Assembly: GCA_050946115.1 (NCBI GenBank)
Contig: JBMNUF010000004.1
Location: 1 to 64,000, forward strand
Length of the DNA: 64,000 bases
DNA from: CAYFRC01 sp050946115
Lineage (GTDB): Bacteria; Bacillota; Clostridia; Christensenellales; Aristaeellaceae
Direction: 5' to 3'
In this document: in pieces, positions 14,771 through 22,806 of the stretch
How the letters are laid out: the number at the start of each line of letters is the position of its first letter
How positions within the stretch are numbered: the first letter of the stretch is position 1
Translations under genes and position numbers: made by a program
Notes under the pieces: model-generated
Database searches by the model: none
Seen by the model: the letters and a program-made list of their open reading frames with translations, nothing else
Told to the model about the DNA's origin: nothing

Positions 14771-17071
14771 TCAGCGGATGTCCCGAAAATCCGCGTGCCC
14801 GCCGCTTTCCCTGTGCGCCCGTTCGAGGCGCTCTTTATATGTGCGCGCCGCTTCGTATTCGCGCATGAGGGGGCAGGCGGGGCTCTTCAGCGCGCCGATG
14901 ATGTCCGAAAACGCCTCCGGCTCGTCGAAAATGTCCCGCATCTTGGAGGAGAGAACCCACCCGACGGGCTGCCCATTCTCCTCCCCTTCAAACGCGGGCG
15001 CGATGTTTCCGTCTGCATCCCGCACAAACGCCTCCTCGATGAGCCGCTCGCACATCGGAAAGCCCGAAAGTACGATTTCCTCCTCCGTATATTCCCGCCG
15101 CAAAAAGGCGTAGAGATAACTGCCCGCTTCCGTCGGCGCGTATTCCGCCGTCTCCCCGATCGCGTAGGTGAAAAACGGGTATGCCAAACACAAAAACGTT
15201 TCGTAATCGGGCAGCATCTCCTTCAGCGTCGGCAAAAACAGGTACCGCTCGACCTTTTCCGCGTCGATCTGCCGCAGAAACAGCAGCACCTGGTCCGTAA
15301 ACAGCATGTACGCGGGGCGCGCGAGCATCATCTTGCGCACGCTCTCCAGCCCCTTTTCCATCTGCGATGCGAAGCACGCCGCCGCGAAATACTCCTGAAA
15401 CGAGCGGTGCAAAAAGCGGTATTTCTGCCCTTCGCGGTACATCAGGCAGAGGTTCGCCGTCATGTCGTGCAGAAAATCCTCGAACCCGCCCCGAATCTCC
15501 TGCCTGCGCGCGCGGATTAGGGCGTGGTAGCGCTCGCAGTCCGCGTCCGAAAAGTCCGCCTTCTGCTCCCCGTATGCGAACGCGCAGAAAAGCCCGATGC
15601 ACGCGGCGAGCTGCCTTGCGCCGAGGCCGGTCCGAAAGGGCCTGTCGTGATAGCCCTTGATCTGGTCGTGCCGCACGGAGAGCGCGTCGTACGCCTCCTC
15701 GAAGAATTTGTGCGTCTCCTGCGGCACCTTCGCGCAGGTTTCAAAGGTGATGAACATGATCGTCAGAAGGAGCGGGTTTTCCGCGAACGGCTTGTGCGAA
15801 TCGTATAGCGTCCCATTGAGTTCCTTGAGGAAGCGCTCCTTCAGCTTTTTGTCGCCGCCGGGGTATTCCGTCATGCGGATCATTTTGACGGACTGCCGCT
15901 TGGAAAACGGGAGCAGCGCGAGCTCCGTGAAGAGCCGCATGGAGGCGACGGAGCGCATGGGGCGCGAGGAAATGACGCACCGTATCTCCGGCGCGCCGCG
16001 CAAAAGCCTGGCAAGCTCCTTCGCGAACGACGCCTGATGCGCGGAATGGATCTCGTCCAGCGCGTCAAACAGGAGCGCGCACGTCCCCTTTTCGAGGCGC
16101 TCTTTGAGGTCGTCCGCCGAGAGCTCCGGCGCGGTCTCCCGCAGGATATACTCCTCGAGCGGCTCGCCCGCGTAGTCGCGCAGTTCCGCGAAAAGCGGCA
16201 GGATGCCCCTATCCGCATACGCGTCGCAGAACAGGAGCGCCATGTACCGCAGCATACAGCTCTTCCCGATGCCGCCGGTTCCGACGAGTACGCTCTGCTT
16301 CGGAAGCGTGAACAGCCCCTGCGCGTCGAGAGAGCGCCAGATGCGCCCCGTATCCCGCCGCGCGATGTCGCCGGGCACATAAAAATCCGCAAGCTGCGCC
16401 GGCTCCGTCTTGTAGATGAGCGTCTTCACGCGGGCAACCTCGCTCTGCACGCGCCGAAGGTACGCGCGCACGGCCTCGTCCCCGCGCGCGTCCCCCACAA
16501 GGATGCGCCGCGCAAAATCCCCTGCCGCGCACTGGGCGAGGAAGTCCCGGTCGATCTCCTTGACGCACGAGGCGCCCTCGCGGTTTTCCGTGGCGTTGAC
16601 CGCGTAGAGCAAAAGCCCCGCGAGAAAGTGCGAAAGTTCGACCGTCTCCGCCCGCAAAAACGCCTCCTTGGGCAGGTCGTTAAAGCGCACGAATTCGTTT
16701 TTGCGCGCGTAGCCGATGCTCTCGTCCCGCCGCACGATGTCCATGAGCGCAGATACGATTTCCCCATAGCGATCCGCATCCAGGAGCGGCAGCACGGTTT
16801 CCGTAAGCCGCGCGGCGACATCCTCCCTGCGCGCCGTGGGCGCCTCCTTCGCGATGTTGGTGACGCGGTTGGATTCCTCGCTCTTTTCGCCGTTTGAAAG
16901 GTTCCACGAGCAGGACAGGATGTGGTACGCGTAATATCGGTTCTCCGAAAGGTCCGCGGGCGAAAGCACCGTAATGGTATTGATGATCTTCTCCACGAGC
17001 GCCGTCGCCGTCACCGCGCCGCGCTTGCAGAGCCTGAGCACGTGCGCAAATACGCCGAAGCATAGTGTCAT
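14771..17071 (-). CDS. NACHT-domain STAND NTPase (candidate antiphage protein)
   Basis: A 766-residue protein with an uncharacterised helical N-terminus (about 1-250) and a NACHT ATPase. Walker A GTGGIGKS is at 264-271 and Walker B ALLFDALDE at 332-340. A sensor-like VISSRP is near 366-371, NPLLLTIM at 432-439 and the NACHT-family FLHRSFQEYFAA at 553-564. The C-terminal 200 residues are helical without obvious LRR, TPR or WD repeats. Known bacterial NACHT proteins of similar size protect against phage by nucleotide-dependent oligomerisation; the effector here is not recognisable. It has its own promoter and is divergent from phage-derived genes. GC content matches the chromosome. Confidence 0.85.
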   Translation of the reverse strand: MTLCFGVFAHVLRLCKRGAVTATALVEKIINTITVLSPADLSENRYYAYHILSCSWNLSNGEKSEESNRVTNIAKEAPTARREDVAARLTETVLPLLDADRYGEIVSALMDIVRRDESIGYARKNEFVRFNDLPKEAFLRAETVELSHFLAGLLLYAVNATENREGASCVKEIDRDFLAQCAAGDFARRILVGDARGDEAVRAYLRRVQSEVARVKTLIYKTEPAQLADFYVPGDIARRDTGRIWRSLDAQGLFTLPKQSVLVGTGGIGKSCMLRYMALLFCDAYADRGILPLFAELRDYAGEPLEEYILRETAPELSADDLKERLEKGTCALLFDALDEIHSAHQASFAKELARLLRGAPEIRCVISSRPMRSVASMRLFTELALLPFSKRQSVKMIRMTEYPGGDKKLKERFLKELNGTLYDSHKPFAENPLLLTIMFITFETCAKVPQETHKFFEEAYDALSVRHDQIKGYHDRPFRTGLGARQLAACIGLFCAFAYGEQKADFSDADCERYHALIRARRQEIRGGFEDFLHDMTANLCLMYREGQKYRFLHRSFQEYFAAACFASQMEKGLESVRKMMLARPAYMLFTDQVLLFLRQIDAEKVERYLFLPTLKEMLPDYETFLCLAYPFFTYAIGETAEYAPTEAGSYLYAFLRREYTEEEIVLSGFPMCERLIEEAFVRDADGNIAPAFEGEENGQPVGWVLSSKMRDIFDEPEAFSDIIGALKSPACPLMREYEAARTYKERLERAHRESGGHADFRDIR

Positions 17072-17166
17072 TTTCTTTGTCCCCCATATTTACAGATTCG
17101 CACAGACGATATACAGATCGTCCCTTCCTTGTTGCACAGAAAGCATTGCCCATACAATACAGGCAC

Positions 17167-17195
17167 AATATACCATCCGCCTTGGCGCTTGTCAA
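17167..17195 (-). promoter_or_regulatory. Sigma-A promoter of the NACHT gene
   Basis: Minus-strand TTGACA, a 17-base spacer and TATATT. The start codon is about 96 bases downstream. It lies in the 144-bp divergent region shared with the 17216 gene. Confidence 0.75.
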
Positions 17196-17215
17196 GGCGG
17201 GGAAAGAGGTGCCCA

Positions 17216-17593
17216 ATGCTTTCTCCGGACGACATCTTTTCCCTCGCGCGCGAAACCGCGCAGAGGCATCTCCTGCGCGTTCCGCCCGAAGAGCTGCGCG
17301 ATTTCTTCCGAAGCGCTGCGGAAGGTTCCCTTCCGGAAACGGAATACCCCGCGCTGCCCATCCTCTTTGACAACGCGCGCGGGCGGCTCTGGCTCGACAG
17401 GGACTATGTGGCGTATCAGTTCGGCTGCGGCGCGGTGCGCTACGTCTATTGCAACAGACGGCACATCTACGCCGAGCGCATCGCCTTCTTTTACGCGCAG
17501 ATGCCCATGCCCGAGGACATCCGCATCGCCTTTTGCGCCGCGCAGGCGCAGATGCGAAAGACGAAGAAGGACTATTATCTGAGGCAGACGTGA
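17216..17593 (+). CDS. Hypothetical protein upstream of the terminase
   Basis: A 125-residue soluble protein I do not recognise. It is rich in aromatic residues and cysteines in the middle (YQFGCGAVRYVYCNRRHIYAER) and has a basic C-terminus. No signal peptide, membrane helix or known motif is visible. The ATG at 17216 has GAAAGAGG just upstream; an in-frame ATG further upstream lacks a ribosome site. The terminase gene begins 51 bp downstream on the same strand, so the two are probably co-transcribed. Its position would suit a small phage-packaging or capsid-proximal gene, but nothing in the sequence proves this. Confidence 0.6.
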   Translation: MLSPDDIFSLARETAQRHLLRVPPEELRDFFRSAAEGSLPETEYPALPILFDNARGRLWLDRDYVAYQFGCGAVRYVYCNRRHIYAERIAFFYAQMPMPEDIRIAFCAAQAQMRKTKKDYYLRQT

Positions 17594-17644
17594 CGGATTG
17601 CGCCGTTTTCCTCGCGCATTTTCCGACCGAAAGGAGAACATACC

Positions 17645-18895
17645 ATGGCGATCATCCGCTTTAAGGATTTGCACATCCGCGCGTTCGACCCCGTCCACAA
17701 AGACCTCGCGAGCGCCGTGCCGCACAGGGAGTACTGGCTCTACGGCGGGCGCGGCTCGACCAAGAGCAGCTTCATCTCCCTCGAAATCATCCTGGGACTG
17801 CTCAAAGACCCGTCCTATAACGCCATCTGCTTTCGCCGCTTCGCCAATACGCTGCGCGACAGCGTGTACGCGCAGATTCTCTGGGCGATCGGGAAGATGG
17901 GGCTCGCGCGGTATTTCGAGGCGAAGAAGGTGCCGCTCGAAATCGTGTACCTGCCCACGGGGCAGCGCATCCTCTTTCGCGGCGCGGACGACCCGCTGAA
18001 GCTCAAGTCCATCAAGCTGAAAAAGGGCTTTTTCCGATTTCTGTGGTTTGAAGAGCTTTCCGAATTCCGCTGCATGGAGGACATCCGCTCGATCCAGCAG
18101 AGCGTCTTGCGCGGGCACGGGGATTCCTTCGTCTTTATGAGCTACAATCCCCCGCGCCAACGGCAGAGCTGGGTGAATGCGGAGCAGCTGCGGCCCGTGG
18201 CCTACCGCATGGCGGTCAAGACCACGTATCTGGACGTCCCCGCCGCGTGGCTCGGCGCGGATTTCCTCGCACGCGCGGAGGAGCTGAAGGCGCACAATCC
18301 CGATGCGTACAGAAACGAATACTTAGGCGAATGCACGGGGCTTGGCGGGCAGGTGTTTTCCAACCTCGCCCTGAAAGGCATTTCAAAGGAGGAAATCGCG
18401 CGGTTCGACAGGCTGTACGCCGGGCTCGATTTCGGCTTCGCGACGGACCCCGATGCGTTCGTGCTCTGGCACTACGACAAAAAGGCGGATGCGCTGTACG
18501 CCGTCAGCGAATACGTCGCCACCGGCACGGACACCGAAACGCTGTGCCGGCGCGTAAAGGAACTGGCGGGGGCGAACCTCGTCGCCTGCGACTGCGCCGA
18601 ACCCCGCATGATCATGGAGCTGAAAAGGCGCGGCATTCGTGCGTTCGCGGCGAAAAAGGGCGCGGGCAGCGTGGAGCACGGGCTGCGGAGGCTGCAGGAA
18701 GTGTGCCGCATCGCGATCGACCCGGAGCGAACGCCCAATATCGCGCGCGAGTTTTCCCTCTACGAATACGAAAAGGATCGCGTCGGCGCGTTCCTGCCCG
18801 CCTTTCCCGACCGCGACAACCACACCATCGACGCGACGCGCTACGCCTTGGAGCGCGTCTTCGGGGTAAAGGCTGCCACGACGTTTGCGCGATAA
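17645..18895 (+). CDS. Phage terminase large subunit, PBSX type
   Basis: A 416-residue packaging ATPase-nuclease of full PBSX family length. Walker A GGRGSTKS is at 34-41 and the Walker B with catalytic Glu, WFEE, at 134-137. The coupling motif SYNPP is near 166-170. The RNase H-fold nuclease has Asp262 (GLDFGFATDPD), Asp316 (ACDCAEP) and Asp396 (NHTIDATRY), so all catalytic residues are present. The ATG at 17645 follows AAGGAGA. No portal, capsid, tail, integrase or lysis gene is nearby. It is an isolated, apparently intact packaging gene beside a NACHT gene and may be a prophage relic or a domesticated gene. Confidence 0.92.
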   Translation: MAIIRFKDLHIRAFDPVHKDLASAVPHREYWLYGGRGSTKSSFISLEIILGLLKDPSYNAICFRRFANTLRDSVYAQILWAIGKMGLARYFEAKKVPLEIVYLPTGQRILFRGADDPLKLKSIKLKKGFFRFLWFEELSEFRCMEDIRSIQQSVLRGHGDSFVFMSYNPPRQRQSWVNAEQLRPVAYRMAVKTTYLDVPAAWLGADFLARAEELKAHNPDAYRNEYLGECTGLGGQVFSNLALKGISKEEIARFDRLYAGLDFGFATDPDAFVLWHYDKKADALYAVSEYVATGTDTETLCRRVKELAGANLVACDCAEPRMIMELKRRGIRAFAAKKGAGSVEHGLRRLQEVCRIAIDPERTPNIAREFSLYEYEKDRVGAFLPAFPDRDNHTIDATRYALERVFGVKAATTFAR

Positions 18896-18899
18896 AAAA

Positions 18900-18927
18900 G
18901 GGCGCTCCCGCCAAAGCGAAAGCGCCC
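18900..18927. terminator. Convergent terminator between the terminase and the 18939 gene
   Basis: GGGCGCT (18900-18906) pairs with AGCGCCC (18921-18927) directly after the terminase stop codon and an A-run. It lies between two convergent genes. Confidence 0.55.
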
Positions 18928-18938
18928 CCGTGCGCGCG

Positions 18939-19193
18939 TTATTCCTCCGTCACGATCGTCGGCGTGTCCTCCGCATCCCGAGCTTCTCCCCCTTCCGCCA
19001 TCTCAAACGCCATCTTGATCGCCCGAATGTCGCCCGCAAGCCCCCTGTCCATGAGCGTGAGGCCGAGCAGGTTCGCGTTCGTCGCGAGCTCCTCCTCCGT
19101 GCCGTCTATGCCCATCGCCCGAAGCCGCCTGACGATGTCGCCGCCGTTTTCGGGCCTTCCGCCGAGCAGCGTCCGCATGATCTCCGTACGCAT
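18939..19193 (-). CDS. Small protein, possibly terminase small-subunit-like
   Basis: An 84-residue protein starting at an ATG with an excellent GGAGGAG directly upstream. The middle (LMDRGLAGDIRAIKMAFEMA) resembles the C-terminal half of HTH-type phage small terminase subunits, which often contain a similar GD.KAF..IRD stretch. The first 40 residues could form a compact helical domain. It is convergent with the large terminase, an unusual layout for a phage. Assignment is by weak pattern only; it could be an unrelated small regulator. Confidence 0.5.
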   Translation of the reverse strand: MRTEIMRTLLGGRPENGGDIVRRLRAMGIDGTEEELATNANLLGLTLMDRGLAGDIRAIKMAFEMAEGGEARDAEDTPTIVTEE

Positions 19194-19279
19194 CTCCTCC
19201 CTTCGCCCGAGTATAGCAGCGCGCCCCATGCGGCGGCAACCGACCGCACAGACATTTAACCGCGCGAATCTTTCCCCGC

Positions 19280-19309
19280 TTGACAAGAAAGGGGCGATGC
19301 GGGTACAAT
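19280..19309 (+). promoter_or_regulatory. Sigma-A promoter for manA
   Basis: TTGACA at 19280-19285, an 18-base spacer and TACAAT at 19304-19309, about 40 bases before the GTG start. Confidence 0.7.
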
Positions 19310-19348
19310 ACGCAATAGATATTTCAACATTTGCGGGAGGGGATTGTA

Positions 19349-20356
19349 GTGTATCCGCTGAAAATGCTTCCATATTATCGGCATGGCAATGAAACTCCGT
19401 GGGGCGGCTCGCAGCTTCGCGACGTGTTCGGGAAAGATATTCCCGATGATCTGACGGGCGAAAGCCTCGAGGTGTCCGCGCTTTCCGGCAGGGAGAGCGT
19501 CGTTGCAAACGGCGAATGCGCCGGAAAGACGCTTTCGGAGATGATCGCGCTCTGGGGCGAAGCGCTCACCGGGCAAAAGGACAACGCCGTGTTTCCGCTG
19601 CTTTTGAAGCTGCTCGATGCGCGGGATATGCTCTCCGTGCAGGTGCACCCAAATGACGAATACGCGATGCAACGGCACGGAAAGCTCGGAAAGACCGAGG
19701 CGTGGGTGATCCTCTCCGCGCCGAAGGACGCGAAGATCGTCTTCGGCGTGAAAAACGATGTGCCCCTTCGCGATGCGGTCGAGGGTGGACAGCTCGAGGA
19801 AATGCTGAACTGGGTCAAGGTCGTCCCGGGCGATGTGCTCTACATCCCGCACGGCATGGTGCACGCGCTGGGCGGCGGGCTGTTGGTGTACGAAATCCAG
19901 CAGTCTTCCGATGTGACGTATCGCTTTTACGACTGGGGGCGCGGCAGGGAATTGCACACCGAGGACGCGCTCAACGTGAGCCGCCCGTCCCTCGAGGCGC
20001 GCGTGCTGCACGGCGCGACCGTCTTGTGCGCGGGCGGAAGCCGAACCGCCTATATCAGCGACAAAAATTTCGAGCTCTGGCGGCTCAACGTATCGGGGAA
20101 GATGCCGATCGAGGAGGGGCGCATGCGCTTTTTGACGGCCATGGGGCCGTGCACGCTCTCCTGGGCGGACGGGCGCATGGAGCTTTCGCCGGGGGAGACG
20201 GTCGTCGTGCCGGCGAAATGCGCGGATGTCTGCATAGAGGGCAAACTCTCCGTCCTCTGCTCGAGTTTGCCGGATCAGGAGAATATGCGGCGCGAAATGG
20301 GCAACAGACAATATGAAATCGCCGGGCTTTGCGAAAGCGCTGCGGCGATGCCGTAA
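19349..20356 (+). CDS. manA: Mannose-6-phosphate isomerase, class I
   Basis: A 335-residue zinc cupin enzyme that interconverts fructose-6-phosphate and mannose-6-phosphate. The start MYPLKMLPYYR then TPWGG is typical of type I PMI. Metal and active-site motifs are visible: SVQVHPNDEYAM, KTEAW and YIPHGMVHALG. The GTG at 19349 was preferred because GGAGGGG lies six bases upstream; a TTG further upstream precedes that site. It could supply mannose donors for the glycosyltransferase encoded at 24848, although other steps of that route are not in the window. Confidence 0.93.
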   Translation: MYPLKMLPYYRHGNETPWGGSQLRDVFGKDIPDDLTGESLEVSALSGRESVVANGECAGKTLSEMIALWGEALTGQKDNAVFPLLLKLLDARDMLSVQVHPNDEYAMQRHGKLGKTEAWVILSAPKDAKIVFGVKNDVPLRDAVEGGQLEEMLNWVKVVPGDVLYIPHGMVHALGGGLLVYEIQQSSDVTYRFYDWGRGRELHTEDALNVSRPSLEARVLHGATVLCAGGSRTAYISDKNFELWRLNVSGKMPIEEGRMRFLTAMGPCTLSWADGRMELSPGETVVVPAKCADVCIEGKLSVLCSSLPDQENMRREMGNRQYEIAGLCESAAAMP

Positions 20357-20448
20357 GTATTTCACATTCGTTTTTTGTGCATGTCGCAACCCGACAAGCG
20401 AAAACCCGCAGGTTCTTTGTTATTTTTGAGATATTGTTTTCCTGCGTG

Positions 20449-20477
20449 TTGACGTTTGTGTCATCTGCGGTTATAAT
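20449..20477 (+). promoter_or_regulatory. Near-consensus sigma-A promoter
   Basis: TTGACG, a 17-base spacer and TATAAT, ending 34 bases before the coiled-coil gene at 20512. Confidence 0.8.
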
Positions 20478-20511
20478 GTTTATGCAAACAGAAAGGGGGG
20501 ATACTTCTAAA

Positions 20512-20838
20512 ATGTATAAAAAGGACCGAAAGCCCTATCCGTCCAGGGAAGAGCGCGTTGCGATGACGCGGGAGAAAATCGAACGCCTCGAAAAGCTGAA
20601 CGCCGCGCGGCGCGAGGCGATCGCGCAGGACGAGGCGACACTTGAAAAGCGCAGGCAGACGCTCGCCAAGTCCGTGGGCAGGCAGCAGCGTGAAGAGGCG
20701 AAGTTGGAAAAACTTCTTGGGCTCGCCCCGAAGGCGAACCCGAGCGAGGATAAGCTTCTCCTTGCAAAGCTGCGCGAGATCAGCGAATCGAAAGGGAAAT
20801 CCGTAGAGGAGCTGCTCGAAAAGCTGCAGGAAGCGTAA
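20512..20838 (+). CDS. Small charged coiled-coil protein of unknown function
   Basis: A 108-residue cytoplasmic protein rich in Glu, Lys and Arg. Residues about 15-65 (REKIERLEKLNAARREA onward) predict one long coiled coil, and the C-terminus contains a second helix with VEELLEKLQEA. The ATG at 20512 follows GGGGGG in a purine-rich leader. It has its own strong promoter and a downstream hairpin, so it is a single-gene unit. I do not recognise a named family. A structural or DNA-associated role is possible but unsupported. Confidence 0.75.
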   Translation: MYKKDRKPYPSREERVAMTREKIERLEKLNAARREAIAQDEATLEKRRQTLAKSVGRQQREEAKLEKLLGLAPKANPSEDKLLLAKLREISESKGKSVEELLEKLQEA

Positions 20839-20940
20839 ACGAAAAACGCCATATATCCTTTTTTGCGGACGGATCGTCCAAAACCGTGCGGGATTCTTTT
20901 TCCCCTCGGAATAAAACGGATAGCCATGGATGTCTTTTGC

Positions 20941-20972
20941 GTCGGCGGAGTTATACGCTCCGCCGGCGTTTT
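20941..20972 (+). terminator. Terminator after the coiled-coil gene
   Basis: GTCGGCGGAG (20941-20950) pairs with CTCCGCCGGC (20958-20967) and is followed by GTTTT. It may also serve the convergent Fic gene. Confidence 0.65.
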
Positions 20973-20994
20973 CCGTCGCTTGCCGATGGGTGCA

Positions 20995-22191
20995 TCAGGT
21001 TTCTTTCGGGATGTCGAAAAATATCTTTCGCCCGACGGTTCTTTTGGAAACGAAGCCGAAGGATTCCAATTTCAGAAGGTCTTGTCGGGCGGTCTCGAAG
21101 GATACCTTGAATTTGTTGCGCCATTTCTCGGCAGTAATCGTATCGATGCCGTCGCGCACGAGCCATTTCGCGCCCTCGAGCAGGCGCGGAGTATCGCTTG
21201 CGCCGATCGCGGAGGCGAGGCGTTCGAGCTTCGCGTTTTGCCGCATCTTCTCGCGCATTCCCGCGGCGCTTTGCACCAACATCGCGGTGTAGTATTCCAT
21301 GAAATAGGTAAAGTCATATCCGTTTTCCGCATCTTGGCAATGGCGGATCGCCTTGTAATACTGCGCGCGCCCATGCGCCAATAGGCCTGATATCGGAAAT
21401 TGCCGAATAAAGCTGTAGCCCGCCTGCAGAAGAAGCATGTACGACAACGCGCGCGCCGTTCTCCCGTTTCCGTCAAAGAGCGGGTGAATCGTGACGAAAT
21501 ACAGGTGCGCCGCGCACGCCTTGATGATCGGATGGATCGACATATCGCCTATGAATGCGAGCAAATCGTCCATCATCGGGCGGATGTACTTCGCGTTCGG
21601 CGCGACGTATACGACCTCCTGCCGCCCGGAAACGACCCGAACGTCCGCATCGCGGTATCCGTGCCGCGCGCCGTCGTCCAATGTGCCGTCGGTGAGTATG
21701 CGGGCGATCTCGAGGATGACGGCTTCGCCAATCGGAGCATCCAAATGCTCGACGATGAACCGCAGGGCGGAATAGTTGTTGAGAATCATCTGTTCGCTGC
21801 GATCCTTTGGCGGAGCGCCGGATGCGATGAATGCCTGCGCGCGCTGCCGCGTGGAATACGCCCCTTCGATGGCGCTGGAATAGTACGCCTCGTCGATGAT
21901 TCCCTCGTCATGGGCAGATTGCGGAAGCGCCGCAACCGCAGAGCTGCGCGCGATTTCGGCGAAACGATCTCCGTTTTCGAGCAGTGCCGAGGTATTGGCG
22001 TACCAATAGGCGTGCCCGTCCCACGATTTCAAGGGGAGGATACACGCGTCCCTTTTGCGGTATTCCAGGAGCTTCGGCCAGAATTCATCGATCCTGCATG
22101 ATAAAGGCAGGCGGTAGGTGACCTCTGTTTTTGGATAATAATGCTCGGTAAAATACCGCAGCAATTCCATATCGGGCAATTCTTTCACCAC
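20995..22191 (-). CDS. Fic family protein with autoinhibitory motif
   Basis: A 398-residue protein. Fic enzymes usually AMPylate proteins at Ser, Thr or Tyr. The catalytic motif HPLFDGNGRTAR is complete at 236-247. An upstream SSAIEG (105-110) fits the inhibitory [S/T]xxxE[G/N] helix of class II Fic proteins, which blocks the ATP site. The C-terminal 80 residues look like a winged helix (LLKLESFGFVSKRTVGRK), as in transcription-linked Fic proteins. The start is GTG at 22191 or ATG at 22170; neither has a strong ribosome site. It is a lone gene with no antitoxin partner, consistent with self-inhibition. Confidence 0.9.
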   Translation of the reverse strand: MVKELPDMELLRYFTEHYYPKTEVTYRLPLSCRIDEFWPKLLEYRKRDACILPLKSWDGHAYWYANTSALLENGDRFAEIARSSAVAALPQSAHDEGIIDEAYYSSAIEGAYSTRQRAQAFIASGAPPKDRSEQMILNNYSALRFIVEHLDAPIGEAVILEIARILTDGTLDDGARHGYRDADVRVVSGRQEVVYVAPNAKYIRPMMDDLLAFIGDMSIHPIIKACAAHLYFVTIHPLFDGNGRTARALSYMLLLQAGYSFIRQFPISGLLAHGRAQYYKAIRHCQDAENGYDFTYFMEYYTAMLVQSAAGMREKMRQNAKLERLASAIGASDTPRLLEGAKWLVRDGIDTITAEKWRNKFKVSFETARQDLLKLESFGFVSKRTVGRKIFFDIPKET

Positions 22192-22278
22192 CCTATGTCT
22201 ACTGTATATCCATTATAATGCAATTCGGATTCCGACGCAAGGGAAACATGTTTTCTATGCGGATTTTTTTCGTCCGCT

Positions 22279-22307
22279 GTGACAAACGGCGAAGGAAATG
22301 GTATAAT
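22279..22307 (+). promoter_or_regulatory. Putative promoter for the riboflavin kinase domain gene
   Basis: GTGACA, a 17-base spacer and TATAAT, 37 bases before the start codon. No FMN riboswitch is visible in this short leader. Confidence 0.65.
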
Positions 22308-22344
22308 GGGCGAGGGGCAAGAGCGGATAGAGGAGAGAACGAAA

Positions 22345-22761
22345 ATGATTCTGACGGGCGAAGTGGTTCACGGGCGCGGCGTAGGCCGCACGATGGGATT
22401 TCCCACCGCAAACTTACGCTGCGACCTGCCCGAGGGCGTTCGCCTCGGCGTGTACGCGGCATGGATCGAGGCGGAGGGCGGGCGCTACGGCTGCGTGCTC
22501 AACATCGGCCGTCGTCCCACATTTCCCGGCGACGGCATCAGCGTGGAGGCGAACCTCATCGGATTTTCCGGGGACCTGTACGGCCAAAATGTGCGCATCG
22601 AAACGGTGCGCTTTCTGCGGGAGGAAATACGGTTTGCGAATGCGGACGAACTCGCGCGGCAGATCGCTTCCGACTGTGAAACCGCCGCGCAGGTACTGCA
22701 TATAGACATAGAGCCCTTTCAGAAAAGGATTGACAAAGGACGTTCGCCTGCTATAGAATAG
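22345..22761 (+). CDS. Stand-alone riboflavin kinase domain protein
   Basis: A 138-residue protein corresponding to the C-terminal kinase half of RibF, which phosphorylates riboflavin to FMN. The diagnostic GRGVGRTMGFPTANL is at about 11-25, followed by GVYAAW and LNIGRRPTF. The usual N-terminal FAD synthetase half (about 180 residues) is absent: the ATG at 22345 follows AGGAGAG, and a promoter lies directly upstream. Bacterial RibF is normally bifunctional at about 310 residues, so this is either a monofunctional kinase or an extra copy. It lies 45 bp upstream of the esterase gene. Confidence 0.88.
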   Translation: MILTGEVVHGRGVGRTMGFPTANLRCDLPEGVRLGVYAAWIEAEGGRYGCVLNIGRRPTFPGDGISVEANLIGFSGDLYGQNVRIETVRFLREEIRFANADELARQIASDCETAAQVLHIDIEPFQKRIDKGRSPAIE

Positions 22762-22806
22762 GGCATAGCAATTTTTTACAAAAAAAGCGGCAAGGGAGAG
22801 GATTCC

